Shown here: piece after piece, positions 47,590 to 56,441 of the stretch
Numbering within the stretch: position 1 is the first letter of the stretch
How the letters are laid out: each line of letters starts with the position of its first letter
Origin: Draconibacterium orientale
GTDB taxonomy: Bacteria; Bacteroidota; Bacteroidia; Bacteroidales; Prolixibacteraceae
Assembly (NCBI RefSeq): GCF_000626635.1
Contig: NZ_CP007451.1
Span: 4,942,501-5,006,500, forward strand
DNA: 64,000 nucleotides
Reading direction: 5' to 3'
Notes under the pieces: model-generated
Databases searched by the model: none
What the model was told of the DNA's origin: nothing
Seen by the model: the letters and a program-made list of their open reading frames with translations, nothing else
Position numbers and translations under genes: made by a program

Positions 47590-48669
47590 ATGAAAATTGC
47601 ATTTTTAGGAGATATAGCCCTAATTGGCAAATACGATTTAACTCAAAATCCAAATGCAAAATCAGCTCTTAAAGATATTGCAGAAGTATTAAAAGATTAT
47701 GATTTTGTTATTGGAAATTTAGAATCACCGTTAACCGACAAGGAAAGCACAATGGTTTGTAAATCAATGCATTTACGTTCACCGTCAATTAATATTAATT
47801 TACTCAAATATTTAAACATCAACATCGTTTCTTTAGCGAATAACCATACTTACGATTTTGGAAGAAAAGGAATTGAAGATACCGTAAAGATATTGACTTC
47901 TAATGGAATTGATTATTTTGGAATTGACAATAAATCAATTGATATAAACAATGCTGTAATACGAGGGTTTGTTTGCTATTCTACAAATGCTATTGGCTAC
48001 AATTCAACATCTAAAAACAAAGGCGTTAATACTTTAGATTACAAGGAAGTTATAAAACAGGTTGAAGAAGATAAAGCTGCCGGTAAAACAAGTATTTTAT
48101 CCATACATTGGGGCGATGAACATACGAATTATCCTAGACACGAGCATATTAAATTTTCTCATTTGCTGGCAAAAAAAAACGATATTATAATTAGCGGTCA
48201 TCATCCTCATGTAATTCAGGGAGTCGAAAAAATAAATAATTCACTAATTGCTTACAGTCAGGGTAATTTCTGTTTTGACGATTGCGAGGCGATTTCAGGA
48301 ACGGGTATGAAACTTACCCAAAACGATGAAAACAGAGAATCATTTATTTTTGATGTTTCAATTGATGAAAATAGAATTATTAACTACAAAACAATTGGCA
48401 TTAAAGAAATAAACAATCAAATAAAAGTTGCCTCAATAGATTCCAAACTCACAAATTTATCTAATGAAATTAAAAACATAAAAGACCCAATCAGCTACCA
48501 AAACAAAAGAGTTTCTCAATTTTCGGATAAAGATTTCAGAGAAAAGAAATTTGGAAAAAAAACATTTGGTTGGTATGTTAAAAGATTAAACTACTACGCT
48601 ATTGGTGCTTATTTAATTGGAAAAATAAATAAATACAAATACACAAAACAATTCTCCAAATTTCTTTAA
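47590..48669 (+). CDS. CapA-family (PGA_cap) metallophosphatase-like protein
   Basis: Calcineurin-like fold protein of the CapA/PgsA group, 359 residues. Motifs FLGDIALIG, VIGNLESPLTD, SLANNHTYDFG, HWGDEH and GHHPHVIQG give the usual metal ligands. No signal peptide or membrane helix, unlike classical CapA, so it probably acts in the cytosol. CapA proteins work with ATP-dependent ligases in poly-gamma-glutamate capsule synthesis, and here too an ATP-grasp gene lies directly upstream. Confidence 0.9.
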   Translation: MKIAFLGDIALIGKYDLTQNPNAKSALKDIAEVLKDYDFVIGNLESPLTDKESTMVCKSMHLRSPSININLLKYLNINIVSLANNHTYDFGRKGIEDTVKILTSNGIDYFGIDNKSIDINNAVIRGFVCYSTNAIGYNSTSKNKGVNTLDYKEVIKQVEEDKAAGKTSILSIHWGDEHTNYPRHEHIKFSHLLAKKNDIIISGHHPHVIQGVEKINNSLIAYSQGNFCFDDCEAISGTGMKLTQNDENRESFIFDVSIDENRIINYKTIGIKEINNQIKVASIDSKLTNLSNEIKNIKDPISYQNKRVSQFSDKDFREKKFGKKTFGWYVKRLNYYAIGAYLIGKINKYKYTKQFSKFL

Positions 48670-48671
48670 GT

Positions 48672-49863
48672 ATGCAAAAGAAAATACTTTATGTAGGAAA
48701 TTTTTCGTTCCCTAACGGGAATGCCTCAGGTGCCAGGGTATTAGGCAATGGCTATCTTTTCCGTGAATTAGGCTACAAAACTTTTTTTATTGGATTAGAT
48801 AAACAATTAAATGAAAATTCAAATCTTCCGGAAACCAGGAATGAATTCGAGGGGTTTGCATATTATAACTTACCATATCCCAAGGGTGTAAGAGGTTGGA
48901 TTGCATACAAACAAAGATACATTGAGGTTGCAAAATTGATTAAAGACTTAAACATTGATATAATTATATTATACGGCAGCCCCACAATATCATTATTTGG
49001 TTCACTACTAAAATCGTTTGCAAAAAAAATAACATTAAAATATTGACAGATGTTGTTGATTGGTTAGCTATCGGTTCTGGAGGCCTTATATTTCGCATTG
49101 TAAAATATTTTGACACGAATTATCAAAAACGATATCTAAATAATCAGGTAGATGGGGTGATAACTATCAGCTCTTATCTCCAAAAGTATTACAAAAAAGA
49201 GTTGACAATACGATAATTATCCCGCCGCTGGTAAACACTCTTCATTTTAACCAACTCTATAATAACATTTCAACACATAAAACACAAAATTATTTATGTA
49301 GGCGAACCATTTCCAATAAACGCGACTAATGTAAACCCAAATCTTTTAAAGACAGATTAGATAAGGTAATTGATACGCTGTATAAGCTTAAAGAACATGA
49401 TTTCATTTTTGATGTCTATGGATTAACTTATGACCAATATATTACTGTCGTTGATTATCAAAAAGATAAATTAAATGAACTAAAAGATAAAGTGATATTT
49501 CATGGTCCAATCGAAAATAGAATTGCACGTCAGAAAATTGCCCAGTCTGATTATTCAATTTTATTTAGGGATATAAATAAAATGACCAAAGCAGGTTTTC
49601 CAACAAAAGTTGTTGAGTCTATTTCATGCGGAACACCTGTAATAACAAACAATACCAGCGACCTACAAAATTATATTTTTGAAGGGGAAAATGGATTTGT
49701 TGTTGATTTATCAAAACCAGATTTACATCTGCATAAAATGAATGAAATTTTAAAAATGGATACAATGGCTATTAATAAAATGAAGCAAAACTGTGCTAAA
49801 TCCGAACTTTTTTCCTATCAAAACTTCAAAGATAAAACAGAACGTTTTCTTCAAAAAATATAA
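48672..49863 (+). pseudogene. glycosyltransferase family 4-like, four frameshifts
   Basis: Start KKILYVGNFSFPNGNASGAR is a typical GT4 N-terminus; ESISCGTPVITNNTSDLQNY near the end is the typical nucleotide-binding glutamate region. The frame breaks at about 49022-49029 (A8), 49192-49197 (A6), ~49289 (A4) and ~49343 (A3). Adding one A at each site gives a continuous ~397-residue protein (including ILTDVVDWLAIGSGGLIFRI). Either a decayed gene or repeated base loss in the assembly. Confidence 0.82.
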
Positions 49864-49903
49864 ACTTGTTGAAGGCAAACAGCAAATATCGTATCCTATT
49901 GTA

Positions 49904-51007
49904 ATGAGAATTGTTATTTCGATCAATACGGCCTGGAACATTTATAATTTCCGGCTTGGGTTAATTAAAGTTTTATTGGCTGATGGTCATGAAGTTTATG
50001 CTGTGTCTCCCCAGGATAAATATGTAAAAAAACTTGAAACGCATGGGATTAAACACTTTAAAGTCAATATAAATCATAAAGGAACCAACCCTTTCGAGGA
50101 TATAAAACTGGTCAAAGCATATAAGAGAATCTTCTTAAAAATACAGCCTGATATAATTCTCAGTTATACAATAAAGCCGAATATATATGGAAATCTGGCC
50201 GCCCAAAAAGTTGGTGTTCCGGTAATAAACAATGTGAGTGGCTTAGGTACTTTATTTATAAAAAATAGTTTTGCTTCAATAGTTGGTAAATTTTTGTACC
50301 ACTATTCTTTTAAAAACAGTAACTGGGTATTTTTCCAAAATAATACCGATAAAGAGCTTTTCATACAAGCAAAACTGGTAAAAGGTGATAAGGTTTCGGT
50401 TTTGCCCGGGTCCGGTGTAAATACACAAAAGTTTTCAATAAAAAGAAAAAGTAATTCCGGTAAACGTTTTTTATTTGTAGGTCGTCTGCTAAAAGACAAA
50501 GGTATTATTGAATATTTGAAAGCTTCACAAAATCTCTCAAAAAAATATCCAAACGTAAATTTTACAATGGTTGGCGAACTGGGTTACGCCAATAAAACAG
50601 CAATAACAGAAATAGAGTTAAAAAACTGGGTAAAAAATAAGCAAATAAAATATTTGGGTAAACAAGATGATATGGTTAAGGTTCTGGCTGAAACAGATGT
50701 TATGGTTTTACCTTCATACAGGGAAGGCTTATCAAAATCATTAATTGAAGCAGCAGCAATGAATCTTCCAATTGTAACAACTGATGTACCAGGTTGTCGA
50801 GAAGTTGTGGAACATGGTACGAATGGATTTCTCTGTCAGGTAAAAAACGCTGACGACCTCCAAAACAAAATGGAAACAATGATAAACTTATCTCAGGAAG
50901 AAAGATTAAAAATGGGAGAAGAAGGTAGAAGAATAGCTGAAAATAAATATTCGGAAGAAATTGTTATTAAATTATATAAAGACAAAATAAATGAACTTAT
51001 TTCATGA
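49904..51007 (+). CDS. glycosyltransferase family 4
   Basis: GT-B fold glycosyltransferase, 367 residues from the ATG at 49904 (MRIVISINTAWNIYNFRLGL). N-terminal acceptor domain with LSYTIKPNIYG and NNVSGLGTLF, as in the PglA/WbnH group. C-terminal donor domain with FVGRLLKDKGI and VLPSYREGLSKSLIEAAAM (EX7E). Donor probably a UDP-HexNAc. 23 bp upstream of capE, so likely one transcription unit. Confidence 0.93.
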   Translation: MRIVISINTAWNIYNFRLGLIKVLLADGHEVYAVSPQDKYVKKLETHGIKHFKVNINHKGTNPFEDIKLVKAYKRIFLKIQPDIILSYTIKPNIYGNLAAQKVGVPVINNVSGLGTLFIKNSFASIVGKFLYHYSFKNSNWVFFQNNTDKELFIQAKLVKGDKVSVLPGSGVNTQKFSIKRKSNSGKRFLFVGRLLKDKGIIEYLKASQNLSKKYPNVNFTMVGELGYANKTAITEIELKNWVKNKQIKYLGKQDDMVKVLAETDVMVLPSYREGLSKSLIEAAAMNLPIVTTDVPGCREVVEHGTNGFLCQVKNADDLQNKMETMINLSQEERLKMGEEGRRIAENKYSEEIVIKLYKDKINELIS

Positions 51008-51030
51008 TCAAATAAAAAACCACATAAATC

Positions 51031-52068
51031 ATGTTTAAAAACAAAACACTCTTAATCACAGGTGGTACAGGCTCTTTCGGCAACGCCGTACTTAACCGCT
51101 TCCTTGATACCGATATCAAAGAAATCCGTATTTTCAGTCGCGACGAGAAAAAACAGGACGATATGCGTCATCGCCTGAATAATCCCAAAGTAAAATTTTA
51201 CATTGGCGATGTCAGAGATAAAAGAAGTGTAGATGGGGCTATGATGGGAGTGGATTACATATTCCATGCTGCGGCACTCAAACAAGTCCCCTCGTGCGAG
51301 TTTTTCCCAACGCAAGCGGTACGCACCAATGTTTTTGGTACCGAAAACGTCTTGGATTCGGCCATCCAGCATGTGGTAAAAAACGTGGTGGTGCTGAGTA
51401 CCGACAAAGCCGCCTACCCCATTAATGCCATGGGTATCAGCAAAGCCATGATGGAAAAAGTGGCCATAGCCAAAGGCCGTGCTTTAGGGAAAGACGCGGC
51501 CACGACCATTTGCTGCACACGTTACGGCAACGTAATGGCCAGCCGGGGTTCTGTTATTCCTTTATGGGTGAAACAAATCAAAGAAGGTAACGATATTACC
51601 ATTACAGACCCCAACATGACTCGTTTTATGATGACGCTGGAAGATGCAGTTGATTTGGTATTATATGCCTTCCAGAATGGTGAAAACGGAGATCTGTTTG
51701 TGCAAAAAGCACCGGCTGCTACCTTGGATGTATTGGCTGAAGCATTAAAAGGGCTGTATAAAAAGGATACTACGGTTCGTGTAATTGGCACCCGCCACGG
51801 AGAAAAATTGTACGAAACACTGGTTACCCGCGAAGAGATGGCCAAACATGTGGATCGGGGCAATTATTTCCGTATCCCTTGCGATGATCGCGACTTGAAC
51901 TACGACAAATATTTTGAAGAAGGGGAAGAAAAAATTTCCAAACTGGAAGACTACCACTCGCACAACACCCGTCGCCTCGATATTAAAGGTATGCAGGAAT
52001 TGTTGTTAAAATTGCCTTTAGTCCGCAAAGATGTATTGGGCGAAGAGGGTTTTCAATACCCGGATTAG
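51031..52068 (+). CDS. capE: UDP-GlcNAc 4,6-dehydratase/5-epimerase (CapE/FnlA-like)
   Basis: First enzyme of UDP-N-acetyl-L-fucosamine synthesis. SDR of 345 residues. NAD motif TGGTGSFGNAV, FHAAALKQVPSCEF, and the short-SDR catalytic region STDKAAYPINAMGISKAMME, where MxxxK replaces YxxxK as in the CapE/FlaA1 group. Followed by capF and capG in pathway order. Cytosolic. Confidence 0.95.
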   Translation: MFKNKTLLITGGTGSFGNAVLNRFLDTDIKEIRIFSRDEKKQDDMRHRLNNPKVKFYIGDVRDKRSVDGAMMGVDYIFHAAALKQVPSCEFFPTQAVRTNVFGTENVLDSAIQHVVKNVVVLSTDKAAYPINAMGISKAMMEKVAIAKGRALGKDAATTICCTRYGNVMASRGSVIPLWVKQIKEGNDITITDPNMTRFMMTLEDAVDLVLYAFQNGENGDLFVQKAPAATLDVLAEALKGLYKKDTTVRVIGTRHGEKLYETLVTREEMAKHVDRGNYFRIPCDDRDLNYDKYFEEGEEKISKLEDYHSHNTRRLDIKGMQELLLKLPLVRKDVLGEEGFQYPD

Positions 52069-52165
52069 CAACTACACCTTACAGTACATGGTACTTTAAG
52101 AATACTATTAAAACTGAACCTCATGCAAATGCGTTCAGACGCTAATCACCTAAAATAGAAATTAG

Positions 52166-53305
52166 ATGTCAAAAATAAAAATAGGAATTACCGGACAAGC
52201 CGGATTTGTAGGAACACATCTTTACAACACACTAGGCTTGTACCCTGATAAATATGAACGAATACCTTTTGAAGACGATTTTTTTAAGTCAGAAGAATCC
52301 TTACAGCAGTTTGTAAAGCAGTGCGACGCAATTGTGCACCTGGCCGCCATGAACCGCCATAAGGATCCGGAGGTCATTTATCAAACCAATATTAAGTTGG
52401 TCAACCAGCTGATTGAAGCTTGCGAAGCTACTCAATCTGCTCCGCATATCCTTTTTTCTTCCTCCACCCAGGAAGAACGCGATAACCTTTACGGTAAATC
52501 AAAACAAGAAGGACGTGAATTGCTTGAAAAGTGGGCAGAAAATAACAATGCCCGATTTACAGGTCTGGTAATACCCAATGTGTTTGGTCCATTTGGTCAG
52601 CCCTATTACAACTCGGTGGTTGCAACCTTCTGTCATCAGCTAACCCACAACGAAAATCCGACCATTCAAACTGATGGCGAAATCAATTTAATTTATGTTG
52701 CTGAATTGGTTGCCGAAATAACAGGCCAAATTGAAAGGCCGGTAACCGATGCCCAATCTCCGGTAACCAAATATTTTGTTCCCAACACCTCACAGATAAA
52801 AGTTTCAGCCCTGCTCGACAAGCTCAGTGAATTTAAAAAGAATTACTTTGAAAAAGGAATAATTCCGAACCTTGACGAACCGTTCGAACGTAACCTTTTT
52901 AATACATTTTTGTGCTACATCGACCACAAAAACTTTTTTCCGTTCAAACTTAAGTTAAATACTGATGACAGAGGTTCATTCATTGAAACCGTAAAACTAA
53001 ACAGTGGAGGGCAGGTATCGTTTTCAACTACTGTGCCCGGCATTACGCGTGGTAATCATTTTCACACCCGTAAAGCAGAGCGTTTTGCCGTCATTAAGGG
53101 AAAAGCCAAAATTGAACTACGAAAAATAGGAACCGGCGAAGTCTATACCTTCGAATTGGATGGCAGTCAGCCTTCTTTCGTGGATATGCCCATCTGGTTT
53201 ACCCATAATATTACCAACATCGGTGAAGAAGAATTGTATACCATTTTCTGGATAAACGAACATTATAATCCGGAAGATGGCGATACTTATTTCGAAGAAG
53301 TTTAA
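52166..53305 (+). CDS. capF: CapF/FnlB-like epimerase-reductase with cupin domain
   Basis: Second enzyme of UDP-L-FucNAc synthesis, 379 residues, bifunctional. N-terminal SDR domain (GITGQAGFVGTHLYN, HLAAMNRHKDP, YGKSK) reduces the 4-keto sugar. C-terminal cupin (DDRGSFIETVK, GITRGNHFHTRKAERF, metal histidines) does the C3 epimerisation. Confidence 0.95.
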   Translation: MSKIKIGITGQAGFVGTHLYNTLGLYPDKYERIPFEDDFFKSEESLQQFVKQCDAIVHLAAMNRHKDPEVIYQTNIKLVNQLIEACEATQSAPHILFSSSTQEERDNLYGKSKQEGRELLEKWAENNNARFTGLVIPNVFGPFGQPYYNSVVATFCHQLTHNENPTIQTDGEINLIYVAELVAEITGQIERPVTDAQSPVTKYFVPNTSQIKVSALLDKLSEFKKNYFEKGIIPNLDEPFERNLFNTFLCYIDHKNFFPFKLKLNTDDRGSFIETVKLNSGGQVSFSTTVPGITRGNHFHTRKAERFAVIKGKAKIELRKIGTGEVYTFELDGSQPSFVDMPIWFTHNITNIGEEELYTIFWINEHYNPEDGDTYFEEV

Positions 53306-53406
53306 ATTTTTAGTCAGTATTACCAGCCTTAAATCCTTAAAAGTATAACAATAAAACTCTGCGCAAATCCGCAAAATCAGCGTCATCTGCGTTCCATTAA
53401 CATATC

Positions 53407-54537
53407 ATGAAAAAGCTAAAAGTACTAACTGTAGTGGGTACACGTCCCGAAATAATCCGATTATCGGAAGTACTAAAAAAGTTAGATCAATCTGAAGCCA
53501 TCCAACATATTTTAGTTCACACCGGTCAGAATTACGACTACGAGCTAAACGAAGTATTCTTTAACGACCTGGGATTACGAAAGCCTGACCACTTTCTAAA
53601 TGCCGCAGGAGGAAATGCCACAACCACGGCGGGAAAAATATTAATTAACATTGATCCTGTTTTGGAAGAGGAAAAACCCGATGCATTTTTGGTATTGGGC
53701 GACACCAATTCTTGTTTATGTGCCATAGCAGCCAAAAAGCGAAAAGTCCCTATTTTCCATATGGAAGCAGGCAACAGGTGCTTCGATCAGCGTGTCCCGG
53801 AAGAAACCAACCGTAGAATTGTTGACCATATATCCGACATTAACCTGACCTATAGCTCCATTGCCAGGGAATATTTATTACGAGAGGGACTGCCGGCCGA
53901 TCGTGTAATAAAAACCGGAAGCCCGATGTTTGAAGTGCTACAGGCGAATCGGAAACAGATTGATGAATCGGATGTTTTATCAAAATTAAAACTGGAAAAG
54001 GGCAACTACTTCGTGGTTTCAGCTCACCGTGAGGAAAATATTAATTCCACGAACTTTGATAAACTGGTACTCACCCTAAATAGGGTTGCGGAGAAATATC
54101 AGTTCCCAATAATTGTTTCCACCCATCCACGTACCCGGAATAAAATAAATGAAAAGGGAACAGAATTTAATTCGCTTATTCAATTAATGAAACCACTGGG
54201 TTTTCACGATTACAATCACCTGCAAAAAAATGCCTTTGCGGTACTGTCCGACAGCGGCACGATCTCAGAAGAATCTTCCATAATGAATTTCAGAGCATTA
54301 AATATACGCGAAGCCCATGAAAGACCGGAAGCCATGGAAGAAGCATCGGTAATGATGGTAGGCTTAAATCCTGAACGCATTTTACAAGGCCTGGTTCAAT
54401 TGCAATACCAGCATGTTGACGAAGAAAGAAATTTCAGACCAGTATATGATTATTCTATGCCAAATGTTTCTGATAAGGTTGTAAGAATAATATTGGCTTA
54501 TACGGACTATATCAATCAAAACGTATGGAGGAAATAA
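53407..54537 (+). CDS. capG: UDP-HexNAc 2-epimerase (CapG/FnlC-like)
   Basis: Last enzyme of UDP-L-FucNAc synthesis, 376 residues, WecB-like fold. TVVGTRPEIIRLSEV, VHTGQNYDYELNEVFF, HMEAGNRCFDQRVPEETNR, HREENI and SDSGTISEESS are the expected motifs. It is 6 bp upstream of the cupin gene and follows capEF. Confidence 0.95.
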   Translation: MKKLKVLTVVGTRPEIIRLSEVLKKLDQSEAIQHILVHTGQNYDYELNEVFFNDLGLRKPDHFLNAAGGNATTTAGKILINIDPVLEEEKPDAFLVLGDTNSCLCAIAAKKRKVPIFHMEAGNRCFDQRVPEETNRRIVDHISDINLTYSSIAREYLLREGLPADRVIKTGSPMFEVLQANRKQIDESDVLSKLKLEKGNYFVVSAHREENINSTNFDKLVLTLNRVAEKYQFPIIVSTHPRTRNKINEKGTEFNSLIQLMKPLGFHDYNHLQKNAFAVLSDSGTISEESSIMNFRALNIREAHERPEAMEEASVMMVGLNPERILQGLVQLQYQHVDEERNFRPVYDYSMPNVSDKVVRIILAYTDYINQNVWRK

Positions 54538-54543
54538 TTTACA

Positions 54544-54984
54544 ATGAATAATAAACAACCACTTTTAATTAGGGGGGGATTATATTCCGATGAACGAGGA
54601 GAGCTTTCGTATGTCAACGATTTCGATTTGACCAATGTAAAACGGTTCTACGTAATCAAACATCCCGATAAACGTGTTGTTCGTGCCTGGCAAGGCCATC
54701 AGCAAGAACACAAATATTTTAAATGTTTAAAAGGCAGCTTTGTGGTGGCCTGGGTTGAGATTGATAATTTTAAAAATCCTTCTGTCAAGCTTAACGCTCA
54801 ATATGAAATACTAAAAGCATCTGAAAACAACGTATTATCAGTTCCTCCTGGTAATGCCAACGGTTTAAAAGCGCTGGAGCCTGGCTCACAAATCATAGTA
54901 TTTTCTGATTACGCGCTTAATGAATCATTGGACGATAAAATCCGCTTTGAAAAAGACCTTTGGCTGGACTGGAGTCAATTTTAA
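54544..54984 (+). CDS. WxcM/FdtA-like sugar cupin
   Basis: 146-residue cupin of the WxcM-like/RmlC-like sugar isomerase group. LYSDERGELSYVNDFDL, YVIKHPDKRVVRAWQGHQQE and HKYFKCLKGSF form the barrel and metal site. May act on a nucleotide sugar or shape a capEFG product. Exact reaction unknown. Confidence 0.85.
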   Translation: MNNKQPLLIRGGLYSDERGELSYVNDFDLTNVKRFYVIKHPDKRVVRAWQGHQQEHKYFKCLKGSFVVAWVEIDNFKNPSVKLNAQYEILKASENNVLSVPPGNANGLKALEPGSQIIVFSDYALNESLDDKIRFEKDLWLDWSQF

Positions 54985-55295
54985 AACTCCATGCTTCTCT
55001 CACTTGTGCACATGTGTAATGGATGCCGCACCGCTGACGCAGATCTGCGATTCGTGTCTCTTTTGGAACAAAAGAACAAATCAACGATGAATACGGCTGT
55101 ATCGTTACGGCGCATGCAAGCTATAAGTCCGAACCGCCGCTGCCGCGCGAATCCCTTCGCGTGGTGATTGAACAAACAACATCCTTTCGTGTGGTTTAGC
55201 CGCCGCTGCCGCGCGAATCCCTTCGCGTGGTTTAGCAAAAGGCTAAGATCTTCTTAGAGTTATTGTACTATTACAATCCCGAAATAAAAAACGAT
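54985..55295. repeat. REP palindromes upstream of RAYT gene
   Basis: Two full copies of CCGCTGCCGCGCGAATCCC + TTCGCGTGGT (55134-55170 and 55200-55233) and a partial one (55189-55200). The stem is CGCGAA/TTCGCG. A different palindrome (GTGCACATGTGTAATGGATG) lies at about 55004. No gene. Confidence 0.85.
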
Positions 55296-55853
55296 ATGAG
55301 CCGTAACTATAAATTCCATAATCCCGATGGTGTATATTTTGTCAGCTTTGCAGTTGTCAACTGGTTGGATGTTTTTATCAGGAATGAATACAAGAATATT
55401 ATACTCGATAGTTTAAGCTTTTGTCAGAGAAACAAAGGCATGGAAATATTTGCATGGTGTATAATGCCTAGTCATGTGCATTTAGTTTTCAGGAGTGATA
55501 AAGATGAAGTTAAGCCAGAACAGTTACTAGGAGACTTCAAGCGGTTTACAAGTAATGCAATAATAAAAGCAATAAAAGAAAACCCACGAGAAAGCCGAAA
55601 AGAAATTTTGCTTGAACATTTTCAAAAAGCTGGGGCACTGACATCAAATGTAAGTAAGAATCAATTCTGGAGACATGACAATAGGCCGATTGAATTATGG
55701 AGCAATAAAGTGATCGATGAAAAAATTAACTACATTCACCAAAATCCAGTAGAAGAAGGATTAGTTTTTCGAGCAGAAGATTATATGTATAGTAGCGCGA
55801 TAGATTATGCCGGAGAAAAAGGATTATTAAAGAATATAATTGTAGTTAAATAA
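55296..55853 (+). CDS. REP-associated tyrosine transposase (RAYT, Y1/HUH)
   Basis: Domesticated IS200/IS605-like single-strand transposase that acts on REP palindromes, 185 residues from the ATG at 55296. HUH motif as MPSHVHLVF (H60, H62). The C-terminal INYIHQNPVEEGLV block carries the likely catalytic tyrosine. REP copies lie just upstream (54985-55295) and inverted just downstream (55858-55888); more lie at 63.8-63.9 kb. It lies inside rfb/cap DNA and cuts into a GIY-YIG gene. Confidence 0.92.
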   Translation: MSRNYKFHNPDGVYFVSFAVVNWLDVFIRNEYKNIILDSLSFCQRNKGMEIFAWCIMPSHVHLVFRSDKDEVKPEQLLGDFKRFTSNAIIKAIKENPRESRKEILLEHFQKAGALTSNVSKNQFWRHDNRPIELWSNKVIDEKINYIHQNPVEEGLVFRAEDYMYSSAIDYAGEKGLLKNIIVVK

Positions 55854-55857
55854 CTAC

Positions 55858-55888
55858 AAACCACGCGAAAGGATTCGCGCGGCAGCGG
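55858..55888 (-). repeat. inverted REP at right end of RAYT unit
   Basis: CCACGCGAAAGGATTCGCGC + GGCAGCGGGG is the reverse complement of the upstream REPs. Its end coincides with the break in the GIY-YIG remnant. Confidence 0.85.
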
Positions 55889-56085
55889 GGGAAGTTCAAT
55901 CGACAAAACATCGACGACCTTTAAAACTTATATATTTTGAAGGATGCCTCTCTCAAAAAGACGCACTAAAACAAGAAAAATACTTAAAATCATATTATGG
56001 TAAGATGTTTTTAGGGAATCGCCTCAAATCTTATTTCATAGGACGAGAAAACAATTTAGACAATAAACCAGAAGACAATCGATAA
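55888..56085 (+). pseudogene. 5'-truncated GIY-YIG gene remnant
   Basis: Open frame reading STKHRRPLKLIYFEGCLSQ, KQEKYLKSYYGKMFLGNRLK and on to a stop at 56083-56085. It is close to the C-terminal half of the intact GIY-YIG gene at 56141. The N-terminal half is missing exactly where the inverted REP begins. Confidence 0.88.
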
Positions 56086-56123
56086 TGAAAAAAATATTAA
56101 TCACCGGAGGAGCAGGTTTCACC
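56085..56123 (+). pseudogene. 5' fragment of an rfbB-like gene
   Basis: ATG overlapping the previous stop, encoding MKKILITGGAGF, then breaking off where rfbB continues with IGSH. The intact rfbB at 56442 begins MKKKILITGGAGFIGSHVV. Confidence 0.85.
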
Positions 56124-56140
56124 CTGTGAAATAAATTCAA

Positions 56141-56422
56141 ATGAAAGGGTTCTATTACACCTATATTCTTTACAGTGAAAAAGATGGTCAGAATTATGCT
56201 GGCTATACACATGATTTGAATTTAAGATTTGAGCTGCACTGTAAAGGAAATGTGCCTTCAACAAAATATAGAAGACCATTAAAGTTGATCTATTTTGAAG
56301 CTTGTCTTTCTAAAGAAGATGCCTTAAAACGAGAAAAATATTTTAAAACACACTATGGTAAGATGTTCTTAAAGAACAGGCTCAAATCTTATTTCACAGG
56401 ATTTCAACCAGAAACAAAATAA
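56141..56422 (+). CDS. GIY-YIG endonuclease-like protein
   Basis: 93-residue single-domain GIY-YIG protein (UPF0213 type). YYTYILYSEKDGQNYAGYT holds the two signature strands, R in NLRFELH is the expected arginine, and LIYFEAC the metal glutamate. Such genes are often found as small insertions in sugar loci. It lies between a broken and an intact rfbB start, 19 bp before the latter. Confidence 0.9.
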   Translation: MKGFYYTYILYSEKDGQNYAGYTHDLNLRFELHCKGNVPSTKYRRPLKLIYFEACLSKEDALKREKYFKTHYGKMFLKNRLKSYFTGFQPETK

Positions 56423-56441
56423 TTCCTCAGCAAAGAAACAT

